A stretch of 64,000 nt of DNA, taken from the NCBI GenBank assembly GCA_024867545.1, contig JANFNE010000019.1:310001-374000 (forward strand), in the 5' to 3' direction. This DNA comes from Phytopythium helicoides (Eukaryota; Oomycota; Peronosporomycetes; Pythiales; Pythiaceae). Below the pieces are notes generated by a model. It was not told where the DNA came from and ran no database searches. It saw only the letters and a list, made by a program, of their open reading frames with translations. Positions 1-10,611 of the stretch are shown one piece after another (position 1 is the stretch's first letter; each line of letters opens with the position of its first letter). The position numbers and the translations under genes were made by a program.

Positions 1-290
1 GTCACATCTATCCTTTGGCGCGCCAGGACTAGGATCCTGCGCAGCGGCCGCCGATCGCCTATCGACTGCCGCACAAACCACCACCGCGGAGTGAAGAGCA
101 TCCACGCCGCGGCTTCGAGCCCCTCAGCCTTGCCTCCACGCATCCACCAGAACCCGTGAAGATCGCAACCGCCCACCGGCGGGTACACAACGTGACTCTT
201 TCCTACATCTACCGGGGTAACCCCTCCGACAGCCGGTGTCGGGCGCGCTGGTGGCTGGTCCCTCCGTTTTCGGGAGGACCACCCCACCAC

Positions 291-525
291 AGAGCTGTAG
301 GACTGGATTTGGACACTGGGACATTGGGACATTGGGACATTGGGACATTGGGACATTAGGACAAGTGGCAAGTCAAAGATGCAAGTGACTCGACGGGGTC
401 TGTCAATATGGTCGGCGCGGGCGGAGCATCTGCCCGCGCCGGTGTAGAGCTGTAGGACTGGATTTGGACACTGGGACATTGGAACATTGGGACATTGGGA
501 CATTGGGACATTGGGACAATTGGGC
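291..525. repeat. Duplicated 9-bp minisatellite in the bZIP upstream region
   Basis: Two tracts of a 9-bp tandem repeat (gggacattg) lie at about 311-362 and 471-525. Each is preceded by the same stretch containing gagctgtaggactggattt, so the lead-in and the minisatellite were duplicated together about 155 bp apart. No gene is recognisable between 1 and 630; open frames crossing the tracts are by-products of the 9-bp period, which is a multiple of three. Confidence 0.85.
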
Positions 526-633
526 ATTCTCCTTTATAATTGGTGTGGACCACGTGCTCACTTTCGAGCAACATCTGGCTTGCCTTGGTTCTGGCCCGGC
601 TCGAGCATAGAGCGTGACATGCACAGTACAGTC

Positions 634-640
634 CCATTCT
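634..640 (+). promoter_or_regulatory. Possible initiator element for the bZIP gene
   Basis: CCATTCT at this position, about 42 bp before the chosen ATG, fits the short YCATTYN initiator typical of oomycete core promoters. The motif is short and could be chance; it agrees with the start chosen at 682 rather than an upstream in-frame ATG inside the minisatellite. Confidence 0.35.
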
Positions 641-681
641 GGCGTTCCTCAACTCGGCACGTTGCGCGGCGGGCTCGCAGC

Positions 682-2047
682 ATGGCGTCCCCGTTCGACG
701 CGCGCGCGCCTGCGCTGTTCCTGCCGGCCGACTGGACGGACACGGACCAGCGCATCATCGAGTCGCTGCTGCTGCCCCCGCCGGGGCCCGAGGGCGAGTG
801 GACGCCGCGCGCCGTGGAGCTGCCGCCCAAGCGCGTCGAGCAGCTGCTGGACGCGGGCGAAAAGGGCGCCGCCGTCGCGCAGGCTGCCACGCCCACGCCA
901 CTGGCGACCCCCGCGCCCATGGCCGCGCCCACGCGCGCGCGCTCGCCCGGCGACAAGAAGGCGCGCGGCTCGCGGCGGCGCGTGACGATCGAGGAGAAGC
1001 GCATGAAGCACCGCGAGGTACAGCGCCGGTTCATGCAGCGCAAGAAGGAGGCCATCGCGCAGGTCAAGCAGTCCATCGGCGCGCTCGAGCAGCAGCTGCG
1101 GCTCATGAAGCTCGCGGCCGAGCGCGCGGCGCTCGAGGCCGAGAACTCGGCGCTGAAGGCCCACGTGGACGCCCCGGCGCGCGGCCAGGAGGAGCTGCTG
1201 CGCAAGTTCCTGGTGAGACAGCCAGACACCGGCGGATTACGCTGGCTGGGGAGAATCGTGCACGACTCACTAACTGCCCCACGTTTGTCCGGCAGCTCGA
1301 GATCCCGCTCGTCGAGAAGATCTTCCGGCCCGTGACGGCGGAGCGGTGGGAGGAGATCGCGTGCCAGACGCTGTCGTGCATCGACGGCATCTTCTCCGAC
1401 TGCTCCCTGCGCTCCACGGGCTTCAGCGTGCTCGGCTGGACGGACCACCGAGACGTGCAAGACTCGACCGTCAAGTTCACGCTGTCCAAGTCCTTCCCCA
1501 ACGTGTGCGCCGAGCAGTTGTGGAATCGCAGCTGGGAGCGCATCTCGACAGACAGCTATGCGAGCTTCTTCAGTCCGTCGCTGCATGTTCGGGTGAGTAG
1601 AGTAGCTCAAGTACGCATTTCACGCTCGATGCTCACCAAACCCCCTTGCCGCCCATCCAGAAACACCTGCTCCAGCAAGTGTGCGACGACGCCATCATCA
1701 TCTACCGCGGCATTTGCAACCAGCAGACAGCTCGCATCTCTCGCGCCGTGGAGATCATCAGCCGCGTGCGGCGTGCCGACGACTTCATCTTCTTTATCCG
1801 CAGTCTCGACGTGGCGGAGGTGCGGCAGGAGCTAAGAACGCCCGACGTGTGGACGCAGTCGCTCACCGCGCTGCGGTTCTCACCGACCGACCCGGAACAC
1901 CCAGAGAGCGGCTGCACCGTGCACTACGGCGGCAGCTACGAGAACATCCCCACGGGCGGCATCCGCTACTGGCTCATGGAGATCCTGTTCCTCGTGCTGC
2001 GCTTCGAGAGTGCTCTCATCTCGCCCATGTTTGCGCTGTGTGAGTAG
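682..2047 (+). CDS. bZIP transcription factor, oomycete type
   Basis: A nuclear DNA-binding regulator is predicted. Exons 682-1212, 1296-1592 and 1661-2047 join in phase to 404 residues through two GT-AG introns. A Pro/Ala-rich N-terminus leads into a basic region at about residues 100-130 (KHREVQRRFMQRKKE) and a heptad coiled coil rich in Leu, Glu and Gln to about residue 165. The large C-terminal domain, residues 178-404, is one I associate with oomycete bZIPs but cannot name. The basic region is odd: the near-invariant Asn is His and the conserved Ser-Arg is Phe-Met, so DNA specificity is probably not classical. An in-frame ATG at 487 lies in repeats and was rejected. Target genes are unknown. 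Confidence 0.8.
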
Positions 2048-2155
2048 CGACCATGCTGTACAAAAAGAGTAAGTTATAACAATGAACAAGGCGCCGCGCA
2101 CATTTCCCCACCGGACTCAATGATCGATTGAAGCAGTCTCGCTGCAACGGCGAGG

Positions 2156-2183
2156 CAGCAGCAGCAGCAGTAGCAGCAGCAGG
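2156..2183. repeat. CAG/GCA trinucleotide microsatellite
   Basis: An interrupted (CAG)n run lies between the bZIP stop and the aminotransferase start. It is outside both coding regions. Confidence 0.8.
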
Positions 2184-2262
2184 TCTCGGACGTCCCCAGC
2201 ATCCCCTCTAGGGGTCTAGTATTTGTGTCGGGTCCAAAGCTTCAAGCGAGAGGTCCACGCGC

Positions 2263-2277
2263 GCTCATTTGCCATCG
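2263..2277 (+). promoter_or_regulatory. Oomycete-type core promoter (initiator plus flanking region)
   Basis: The sequence GCTCATTTGCCATCG lies 18-32 bp before the aminotransferase ATG. It matches the first part of the oomycete consensus GCTCATTYYNCAWTTT, which places transcription starts a few tens of bases from the start codon. It supports both the start at 2295 and the taxonomic assignment. Confidence 0.6.
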
Positions 2278-2294
2278 CTCCCTCTCCTGCCAGC

Positions 2295-3921
2295 ATGAGC
2301 CCCGCTCTCCGCGCGGTTGCTGCGGCCACGACGGCGCTGGGCCGGCGCGCCATCAGCTCGCGCGCGCAGGCGCTGGGAGACAATGTGTTCGCCGAGATCT
2401 CGGCGCTGGCGGCGCAGCACGGCGCCGTGAACCTCGGCCAGGGCTTCCCGAGCTTCCACACACCCGCGTGCGTCTGCGTCTGCGCGTGCGTCCGCTGCTT
2501 GTGGCCGCGACTGACGGAGCACCTTGCTGCGGCAGCTTTGTCAAGCAGGCGGCCATCGACGCCATCAACGGCAACTTCAACCAGTACACGCGTCCTGGCG
2601 GCCACGTCGACTACGTCGCAGTGCTGGCTGAGCTGTACTCGCCGCTGTTTGGCCGCGAGCTCGACCCGCTCAAGGAGATCGTGACGTTCAACGGAGCACA
2701 GGAGGGCATCGCGTCCATCCTCGCGGCGCTGCTCGAGCCGGTACTCGGTTGCCATAGACTTCGGTTCCCCCCTGCGACGGCCAACATACTGACTCCACCT
2801 TTTGAGCAGGACGACGAGGTGGTCGTGTTCGAACCGTACTTCGACGCTTACAAGACGGTGGCAACGCTTCTGGGCATCAAGACGGTCGGCGTGCCGCTGG
2901 AGCTCGCGCAGGAGAAGCGCGCGGCCTTCAATAGCCGCATCGATCTGTCCGAGACGACCTTCTCGTCGGGTGACTTCCTCATTGACCCTGCAAAGCTCGA
3001 GGCCGCCATCACCCCCAAGACCAAGATGGTCGTACTTAATACTCCGCACAATCCGACGGGCAAGGTCATGACCAAGCAAGAGCTCGAGGCGATCGCCGCC
3101 GTGCTGCGAAAGCATCCAGACGTGCTCGTGCTCGCAGACGAGGTCTACGAGTTCATGTGCTACGACGGGCTCAAGCACGAGCGCATCGCTGCGCTCCCAG
3201 GAATGTATGAGCGCACAATCTCACTTTTCAGCGCTGGCAAGACGTTCTCGTGCACGGGATGGCGCGTGGGCTACGCGGTGGCGCCGGCACCACTTGCAGC
3301 TGCCATGACCAAGGCGCACAGTGTGGTGCCGTTCTGCGGTACCACGCCGTTCGAGGTGGCTCTCGCCTCCTGCTTCCAGCAAATCCAGCACAACGGCTAC
3401 CTGGACGAGCTTAAGACGACGCTGGAGGTACCGGGGACGTATTGCTGACAGAGTGGGTCGACGACTGACTGACTGACTGAGCTTTGATTCGTTCTCGGCT
3501 GATCATCAGGGCAAGCGCGATCGCCTCGTCAGCGCACTCCAGGGAGCCGGCTGGCGCCCAATTGTCCCGGAAGGGGGTTACTTTGTGTGCTGCAATGTTT
3601 CGAGTGTTCCGTTCCTGGAGGAATTTGCCAACGTCGAGATCACCCCGTCACTTCCTAAGCGGGTGCGAGCTCTTTTTGATCCCTCCAATCTGACTACATC
3701 AGGGAGACTCATTTTCGTTCTGGACTCAACTACAGAGCTACCCAGACTACCAAATGGCCTACAAGCTGTGTAAGGAAGCGAAACTGGCTGTAATCCCGAC
3801 ATCTCCATTCTTCAGCCGCCCGGAGAACCAGCTCGCGCCTGGCGTCGTGCGCCTCGCCTTCTGCAAGGACGACGATACTCTCGACCAGGCTATCGATATC
3901 ATCTCTTCGCTCAAGGCTTGA
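2295..3921 (+). CDS. Kynurenine--oxoglutarate aminotransferase / cysteine-S-conjugate beta-lyase
   Basis: A fold-type I, PLP-dependent aminotransferase of the KYAT (kynurenine aminotransferase) group. It converts kynurenine to kynurenic acid and can also act on glutamine or cysteine conjugates. Exons 2295-2467, 2536-2740, 2810-3427, 3510-3662 and 3736-3921 give 444 residues in frame. The first 30 residues are Ala/Arg-rich with no acidic residue, which suggests mitochondrial import. Family landmarks in order: VNLGQGFPSFHTP near the N-terminus, FNGAQEGIAS, NTPHNPTGKV (substrate/PLP binding), LADEVYEF (PLP-ring Asp) and SAGKTFSCTGWRVGY, whose Lys is the Schiff-base residue. All key residues are present, so it should be active. 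Exact substrate preference cannot be read from sequence. Confidence 0.9.
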
Positions 3922-4002
3922 CGAAAAGAGATCTTGCGGCATTTCTCGCTCATCTAGGTGTGCGTACTGTCGATAGAAGCATCTGTGGGGAACCTACTTG
4001 GC

Positions 4003-4027
4003 AAAAAAAAAAAAAAAAAAAAAAAAA
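4003..4027. repeat. 25-bp A homopolymer between convergent genes
   Basis: An uninterrupted run of 25 A lies in the 127-bp gap between the convergent 3' ends of the aminotransferase and the FANCM-like gene. Confidence 0.9.
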
Positions 4028-4048
4028 TCACGCCTTACATGGTGTAGT

Positions 4049-7000
4049 TTACACGCCTTTAGAGGCGATGAACGCGTGAATCTGGCGAGCTGAAGCCTCT
4101 CCAATCCAGGGAAGCATGCGGCGCCAGTGCATCTCGTTGAACTTCTTCACAGGGACTTGTTCGACTGTGAACTTGCTAAACCGAAAGCTCAAAGAGAGCG
4201 CGCTACCGGTCGATACACCAGGAATGCCCCTGAAAAAAGCGAGACGGGCAAAAAAGTGGCTATCGATCTCGACGGGGGTAGCCATTGACCGACAGCCGCT
4301 CGTGGGAGTACTGCTCATATACGGCGGAAGTTGATAGCCCGCTTCACGCTCGCGTCTGTTCCAACATACAAAGCAGGTTACGACTGGTGCAAGTATTTGA
4401 CCCAAAGCACACCCTTACCCTGCTAGTCGGAGGAGTGGGCCTCCGAGTTCAGTTTGGATGTGACGGACGAGAACTTTGACATTCGGGACCCGCTGCAACT
4501 GATTGACGATCTCTGCAACCCGTGCAGGGCCGGCAGGACCCGACTCAATCGCTACAACCAGCCTTTTAAAGATGGCGAGCAGATGACGAACTCGTGGGTG
4601 GTCCGCTGCGCGCACCTTGAAAGAGTCTATCTCTCTCGCGGTGATATAGAGAACTGCCACTCGCACGCTTAGTAGCACGTCAGCTTCTAGAGAGTCATCG
4701 ATGTCAATCGAGGTGGTGGGAGTATTTATCGACAAGAGCGCGGAGAATGCTGGAGAGCTCGCAAAATCCGCGCTGACATAAACGCCGCAGTCTTTCTTGC
4801 TCGTGACTGGAGCAGAGTTGTGACTTGGATTGTTACCTTCGGCTCCGCTACTGTCGAGAAAGCTTGGAGTTGAGAGTAGCTGGAATGATGGGGTCTCCAA
4901 ATCTAGTAGGCTTGGAGGCTTGATAGCGTCTTGGCGTGGCGCAGGTTGATAATTTGGCTGCATTGGGCCGGATCCGTACTGGCTCACCTCATTTGGCGCC
5001 ATCGGTATCCTCTGCTGTGCTCGACGTTGCTGCAGTTTCTCCAGGGCCTTCAGTCTATTTGCTTCGATACGTGCACGAATCTTGACTGCTTCATCGTCAG
5101 CCTCACCCTGCGGCACTCCACCTGCACACCCAGCTGCAATTGGCTCAGTAACAGGCCCAGCAGTAGACCAAGACACAACTGTAGCAGTAGGTCGAGCAAG
5201 GCCCTCATTAGTATCAGCTGGGGCAGGTTTTGTCGATTTCAGTTGGCTGTTTGTCGCAGTGACTCGCTGGCGAACAGGATGTACCGACGCTGGGGTCTTG
5301 ATAGGTGTTGCAAATCCTGATAACAAGTCAAAGCTTGGTGGAGGTTCGAGTTCCACATCTTCGCAACTCTCGTTTTCTCCTAGACGATTCGGGAGTTTGT
5401 CAACTGTGGGGGAGGTATGATCTGTCGTTGTGCCCTCTTCTTTCGTATCGATATCAATAGTGGCGCTATCTCGAGCAGGCTTTTTGCGTTCTAGTGGAAC
5501 GCTCTTATCCAGTTTCTCGAGACAAGCGCTAATAATCCCATTGGCTGGCAGCGCTCGCCGCAGGAACGCGGGCGTGTCTGGTGATTCCAGCAAAGAACGA
5601 GCATAGATCGCACGCATATCACCAGGAAGTGATCCATCCCGCCGTTTACGCTTCTTTTTTCCCGATTCGTCAATGCGCTGTGACGGAGACTCTTGCGAAT
5701 ACAACAGCTGCGATGAGTCATTGATGAACGAGTCGTCCTCGGCATCAGCCTCGCTTTCCTCCTCCTCGCCATAATCGTCTCCCTTATCGCCTCTCACGTC
5801 AACCTCCGACTCGATAAACAAAGATGCCATTGCATGCAGTTTCCGTCTCTCCAAATGCTTCTCAGACCGCTTAATGCGTTTTGCCCAAGGAGAACTTCCC
5901 TCTGGAGAAGGCCGGGTGGCATTGACGGCACCGGGTGACTGTGACGACTCGTATTTGCGCTTCAGTCGTCGAAACTTACGGAACTTTTTTGCAGAGTCTT
6001 CATTCTCTGTCATTGAAAGCAACATCGCACTTGGAGATACATGAGCACCCGCACTAGGCTGTTTCGGAGTAGATACAGCCTTCGGTGACGCCACAGTTGG
6101 AGTCGGAAGACGAGTTGGAACTGGTATTTTGTGCGCTGCATTTTGATGGAGAGGGCAGTACGCAAGGAAGAGTGTACCGTGATCCTGGTGGTCTTCTGGG
6201 GGATCGATTTGTACAAGCTTGTGGTGAGCAAATGACGCGCAACTGACATGGAATGCCGTGAGACACCGCTTGAAAGCGCACTGGATGATACCTTTTCCTG
6301 CCTGGGAGTGACATAGAGAGCACTCTAGCTCATTGCGATCAGGGTCCAGGAGGTCTAGTGAGCCGAGCACTAGACCCGACTCATTCTTCTGAAGCTGGAG
6401 CTCTGGAATCCACAGATAGCACTGCACGTGAACCCAGTGACCACAACTTGTCTCCTTCATTGCACCACCGCGAAGCGGACACAACCGACAGGGTCGTTGC
6501 TGATGAGGATTGCCATTCATGCTCGAACAGCATGCGTCGCAAAACCAACTCCCCTCAGGAATATTGGCGATTCCGTAGCAGAATTGATGAACAGCAACCT
6601 CACAGCCATCACAAAACACAATAGGGTCATCTTCGAATGCTTCAGATTCTCGGCAAACCGAGCATATGCCATCTTCACGCTCAGTTGCTCTTGATATCAC
6701 GCTAGACGGAGCTCGACTTGATGTTGTATGAACTTTTTGCTGCTTCTTTAGCCCCCCAGATACCAATCTCTTCCTCCTGTTTGGTGGAGTTACGCCAACC
6801 GGGCTGTTGGAGGTCAAGTCAACAACCTCCTTGGTTTTCTCAACCACTTCAGCATCCACAGTCGCAAGCTCTTTATCCACCTGGGACAGATTCTTCGTGA
6901 GATCAATAGGATCACTTGGAGATCGATTCTGAGGCTCTGTTTTCTCGACCACCTCAGCCGCCACAGGCTCTTCCACAGACTCTCTCTCAGGCATAGTGGT

Positions 7001-10000
7001 CTTCGTCTCATCAAGGATACGTAGCGATAGCGACCGTCGAGGTCTAGAGCTTGGAGTTGTGACAGCTAGAACAAAGGTTGGCTTTGGAGGAACGGGGTGT
7101 TGGTTCATCACCGCAGCCGCGGTCTCTGTTAGATCTTCTCGATTTGATGTGATTGGCAGCGGCGATTGCTTCGGCAAATCAAGCAGCACGGGCGGCTCAG
7201 GTACGCAATTTTTCAAACTAAGCTGGCTGAGCAGTTCCTCTGCCCCGTTTTCCTCAAATGCCAATTGTCGTCTCGAGATGCTCAGTCGAGGGAACATCGG
7301 CAAGTCTTCAGTGGAACATACTTCGATCTCATTCCGTCGATCACAGTCGTCACCTGTACTCTCCACTCCGCTCTCAGGTGTCGGGGAAGCCTGAGAAAAC
7401 GAACGCAATAGTGAGCGCAACTCTTGGAGCTGTTCGACAAGCCTCTCTCCTCTTTCAAGTTCTTCAGGACTTATGAGTCCAGGCTTCGAGGATGACGATC
7501 TGCGCTCACTTGCTTTCTTAAGTTTCATCGAGCTTGACGTTTTGTTTGGCGTAGGAGAATTTAATTCGCTCGTGAAAGGAGGCTTTGAAGAAAGATCGGC
7601 GCTTTTTAGTGTTCGCTTCCCTATCATTTCGGCTCTGTTAGCGCAATTCGTTTCTGAACGAGCGGGAGGCACATTATCCGGGACAGGATCAATACATTGA
7701 GGGCTAAAATGGAAGCCGTGATCGATGTATGATTCGTTCATCGGATCGCTGAGCAAAGTGACGCTATCCTCGAGATGAGTTGCATAACCGAAGTCTGATC
7801 GGGATTCTGTTATTGGGGGCTGGTTGACAATGAGACCATCATCCTCTTCATCAGTCTCGATAGAGGCACCTCTAGCTCGCTGCATCAACATCTCACGCTC
7901 CCACCCATCCTCGTCGACCCCGTTAATCTTCCGCACCATTGACAATAGCACAAACGACTTTCTCGAGTATCCAAACAGCGAAGATGCACGGCCTTCTGCC
8001 GCCGACCTACTTCGAAGCAAAAACCCGCGCGGTGCCACAATTGGGTTGAACAGATTACGTTCCGACGAGCTGAAGCCCTCTGGAAAAAACTTTGCATTTC
8101 CAATTGACCTCTCGATATCGTTCAACTTCCAGCTTTCATCCACAACAATTCCAAGCTGCTCGTACCGCCGCTTTGTATGTCCTTCGCCCCCAGCGACTTG
8201 CTTTCCAGCCACCTTGGACGCCTCGAATTCTGGTATAGTCATCTCGAGGCGGGTAAGCGCCGGCCGGATACCAGTCGGGATCATCCGTGGGCACTTGGAG
8301 TACGAGAATTTGTTTTTAAAAGTTGTCAGCGCGCGGTTCACGGTCTTGGCGGCTGCAGCACTGCGAGCGAGTTTCTTCTCCTCATCGCCTTCAGTCACAA
8401 GTATGATGACTTTTCCGACACGCTTTCGACCCGTTCGACCCATTCGCTGGATCATCCGGACTGGCGAGGTAAGCGCATCAAATGACACAATCAAGTCAAC
8501 TTCGCCAATGTCGAGGCCTTCTTCTGCAATACAGGTTGCCACAAGCACGTTAAAGAGTCCCTGCCGGAACTTCTGGACGATCTCTTGCTGCTGCTTTTGT
8601 GATTGCCCCTTGTTCTCCTTTTGCTTCCCGGACGTTCCTTGGCCAACAAATTGCTGCACTTTCAGCAAGGGTGCAAGCGGCTTGAGCAGGTCCACAATCT
8701 CCACAACACTGGTTCGATACTGCGTAAATACGATAGCGCGAGTACTGGAGCCTGCACTAGAGTGACGTTGGAAATGCTCATGCAGCACCTCCCTCAGCTT
8801 AACAAGCTTCGGGTGACTAGCTTGCGCATTGCCAGAGCCTACGCCAGGGCCACCACCTCCGCCATTCAAGTTAAGTTCCAGTGCGCGGAACTCGGTAGAT
8901 TGCAGCAGCTCTTTCTTGGACCACGATAGACGTTTGCCATCCTGGCGCTCTTTCACCCAGCTCATCACGTACTCTTTGAAGCTGCTCAAGCCGTGCACGG
9001 TTAACAAATTCTTGGCGTGGAGCAGACTGATCAGCATCGCCAAGTCACTTTCTGCACTTCTATTAGACGCATACGACGGACTCTCTCGGAACTTCTCGCG
9101 CGCTTGGAGCACGTACCACCTGGTGAGCTTCTCGGGATCGCGGTACTGGATAACATTGCCAGTGCACAGCCGATGCACGATTCTCTGGAAAACTTTCATA
9201 AATAACGCCTTGACTTCAGTGATTTGGTTGCTCAGCCGGCACACGATCACCTCTTCCTGCCTTGCGTGCGTGTATTTTTTCACATCAGAGTCGTCAGCCG
9301 ACCGGCTCTCGATGTGAGAGATGCGGAGATTCTTGACTACATCTTGGATGATATCAAACTTGGCGCCTGGTGTTGCCGAGAGTGCTAGCACGCGGAAAAA
9401 CGGAGTCTTCTGCTCAATTTCTTGGAGAACGCCACAGTATGCGTAGTTACCTGTGGCGCGATGGGCTTCGTCGATCACGACGCACACAAAATCCTCAGCA
9501 CGACAGAACCCTCGTTGCAGGTCATTCTGCATACTCTGCGGGGTACAAAAAAATACTCGCTTGGACTTCCACAGCACCTTGCGTATCGCCGGCGAAACAC
9601 TACCTTGCAGCTCCGCCGTGTCTGCCTGCGGGATGCCCATGATTTCGTGGCACGCCTTGATCTGCTGCGCAACCAACGGTTTTGTCGGCGCCATAAAGAC
9701 GATCTTTCCGCGAGGAAACCACCGATAATAGTTGTACATGACGACGGACGCGATCAGCGTCTTACCTAATCCTGTGGGGAGCGACACGAGCGTGTTGTGG
9801 TACAGCGCCTTCTCTGTGATAGTCAATTGGTAGTCTCGGATCGGGTAGTTTGTTGGGTACACGAACTCATGTGCGGCCCCAATGTCGATCTCAGGGTATG
9901 CGGAGCGGTTGATAATGTCCATATACCTCTGCTTGGCCTCGGGGTCCTCTCCAGTCGTCCTCGGCTCGGGCGACGCTTCTATCGGCCACTGTGTGGTACT

Positions 10001-10453
10001 CGTCTGGGGGCTCTGAAGCGGTGGCGCACTCGCAACCCCAGGCCGTTGCCTCTTCTTTCCATTCGTTACCGACTGGCTCGGCGATGAGCTTGGCGTCTGC
10101 CTTGCCGACGTCGTAGAAGTGAAAGCCGGCTGCCTCGCTTGCGCTGGAGGACTCCTTGCTGGCGCTCCAAACGAGATAGTCGACTGCACTGTCTTCCTAG
10201 TCAGTCCTGAGCTTGAGGTGTGAGCTTGCTGCAGAGCGTACGTCTGGCCGCGCGGAGTGCCGCAGACCTGGCAGGTTGTGCGTCCCGGCGCGTTCTTCAA
10301 AGTGCAAGAGCGGCACGCCCACTGCGCGTCTGAGAACGGGGCTGCGACCGCTGGGGGGCCCAAGGTGCCCTGCGCATTCTGCTGCAGGTGCCGCGACTCG
10401 ATGTCGGCGATCTCGGACAGCAGCGCGTCGTCCCACTCGTCTTCGTCCTCCAT
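4049..10453 (-). CDS. FANCM: FANCM-type DNA helicase with RanBP2 zinc finger and PHD-zinc-knuckle-PHD module
   Basis: Remodels stalled replication forks and interstrand-crosslink structures in the nucleus. One 6-kb exon (10453-4419) and a 3' exon (4355-4049), joined across a 63-bp intron, give 2,113 residues. Order of domains: a RanBP2-type zinc finger (Cys47, 50, 61, 64); an SF2 helicase core with PTGLGKT (226-232), DEAH (328-331), ALSATPG, and QRMGRTGR near 670; a long acidic/Ser-rich linker; a PHD finger, CxxC knuckle and extended PHD at about 1258-1435 (GICSVCRESEAF to LFLAYCPLHQ); then an XPF/FANCM-like nuclease fold with tandem HhH at about 1890-2113. The catalytic ERK motif of the nuclease fold is not visible, as in other FANCM pseudonucleases. 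The PHD block is in the same uninterrupted exon as the helicase, so it is not a gene-prediction fusion. Helicase identity is strong; the C-terminal fold is moderate. Confidence 0.88.
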
Positions 10454-10611
10454 GGCCTTTCTGGTGGGAAAATGGCACGATGGAGACTTGTTGCTGCTGC
10501 AACAACTGCAAATATAGCCAATCCCGCGCTTTTACTCTCCATTTTAGCCAATCAAACTGTCCATACGCTCGCCCGCAGGCGCCACATCCGTTTCTCCGAT
10601 CCGACGCCGAC
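10454..10611. promoter_or_regulatory. Bidirectional promoter with two CCAAT boxes
   Basis: Only 158 bp separates the divergent FANCM-like and DIX-ELMO start codons. Two GCCAAT boxes at 10517-10522 and 10547-10552 are 30 bp apart in the same orientation. A CCATTTT initiator-like motif lies close to the FANCM start on the minus strand. Confidence 0.5.

Noticed and set aside
558..1610. 350-codon minus-strand open frame over the bZIP gene
   Set aside because: It is the antisense of a GC-rich coding exon, has no family pattern, and the plus-strand bZIP reading explains the region.
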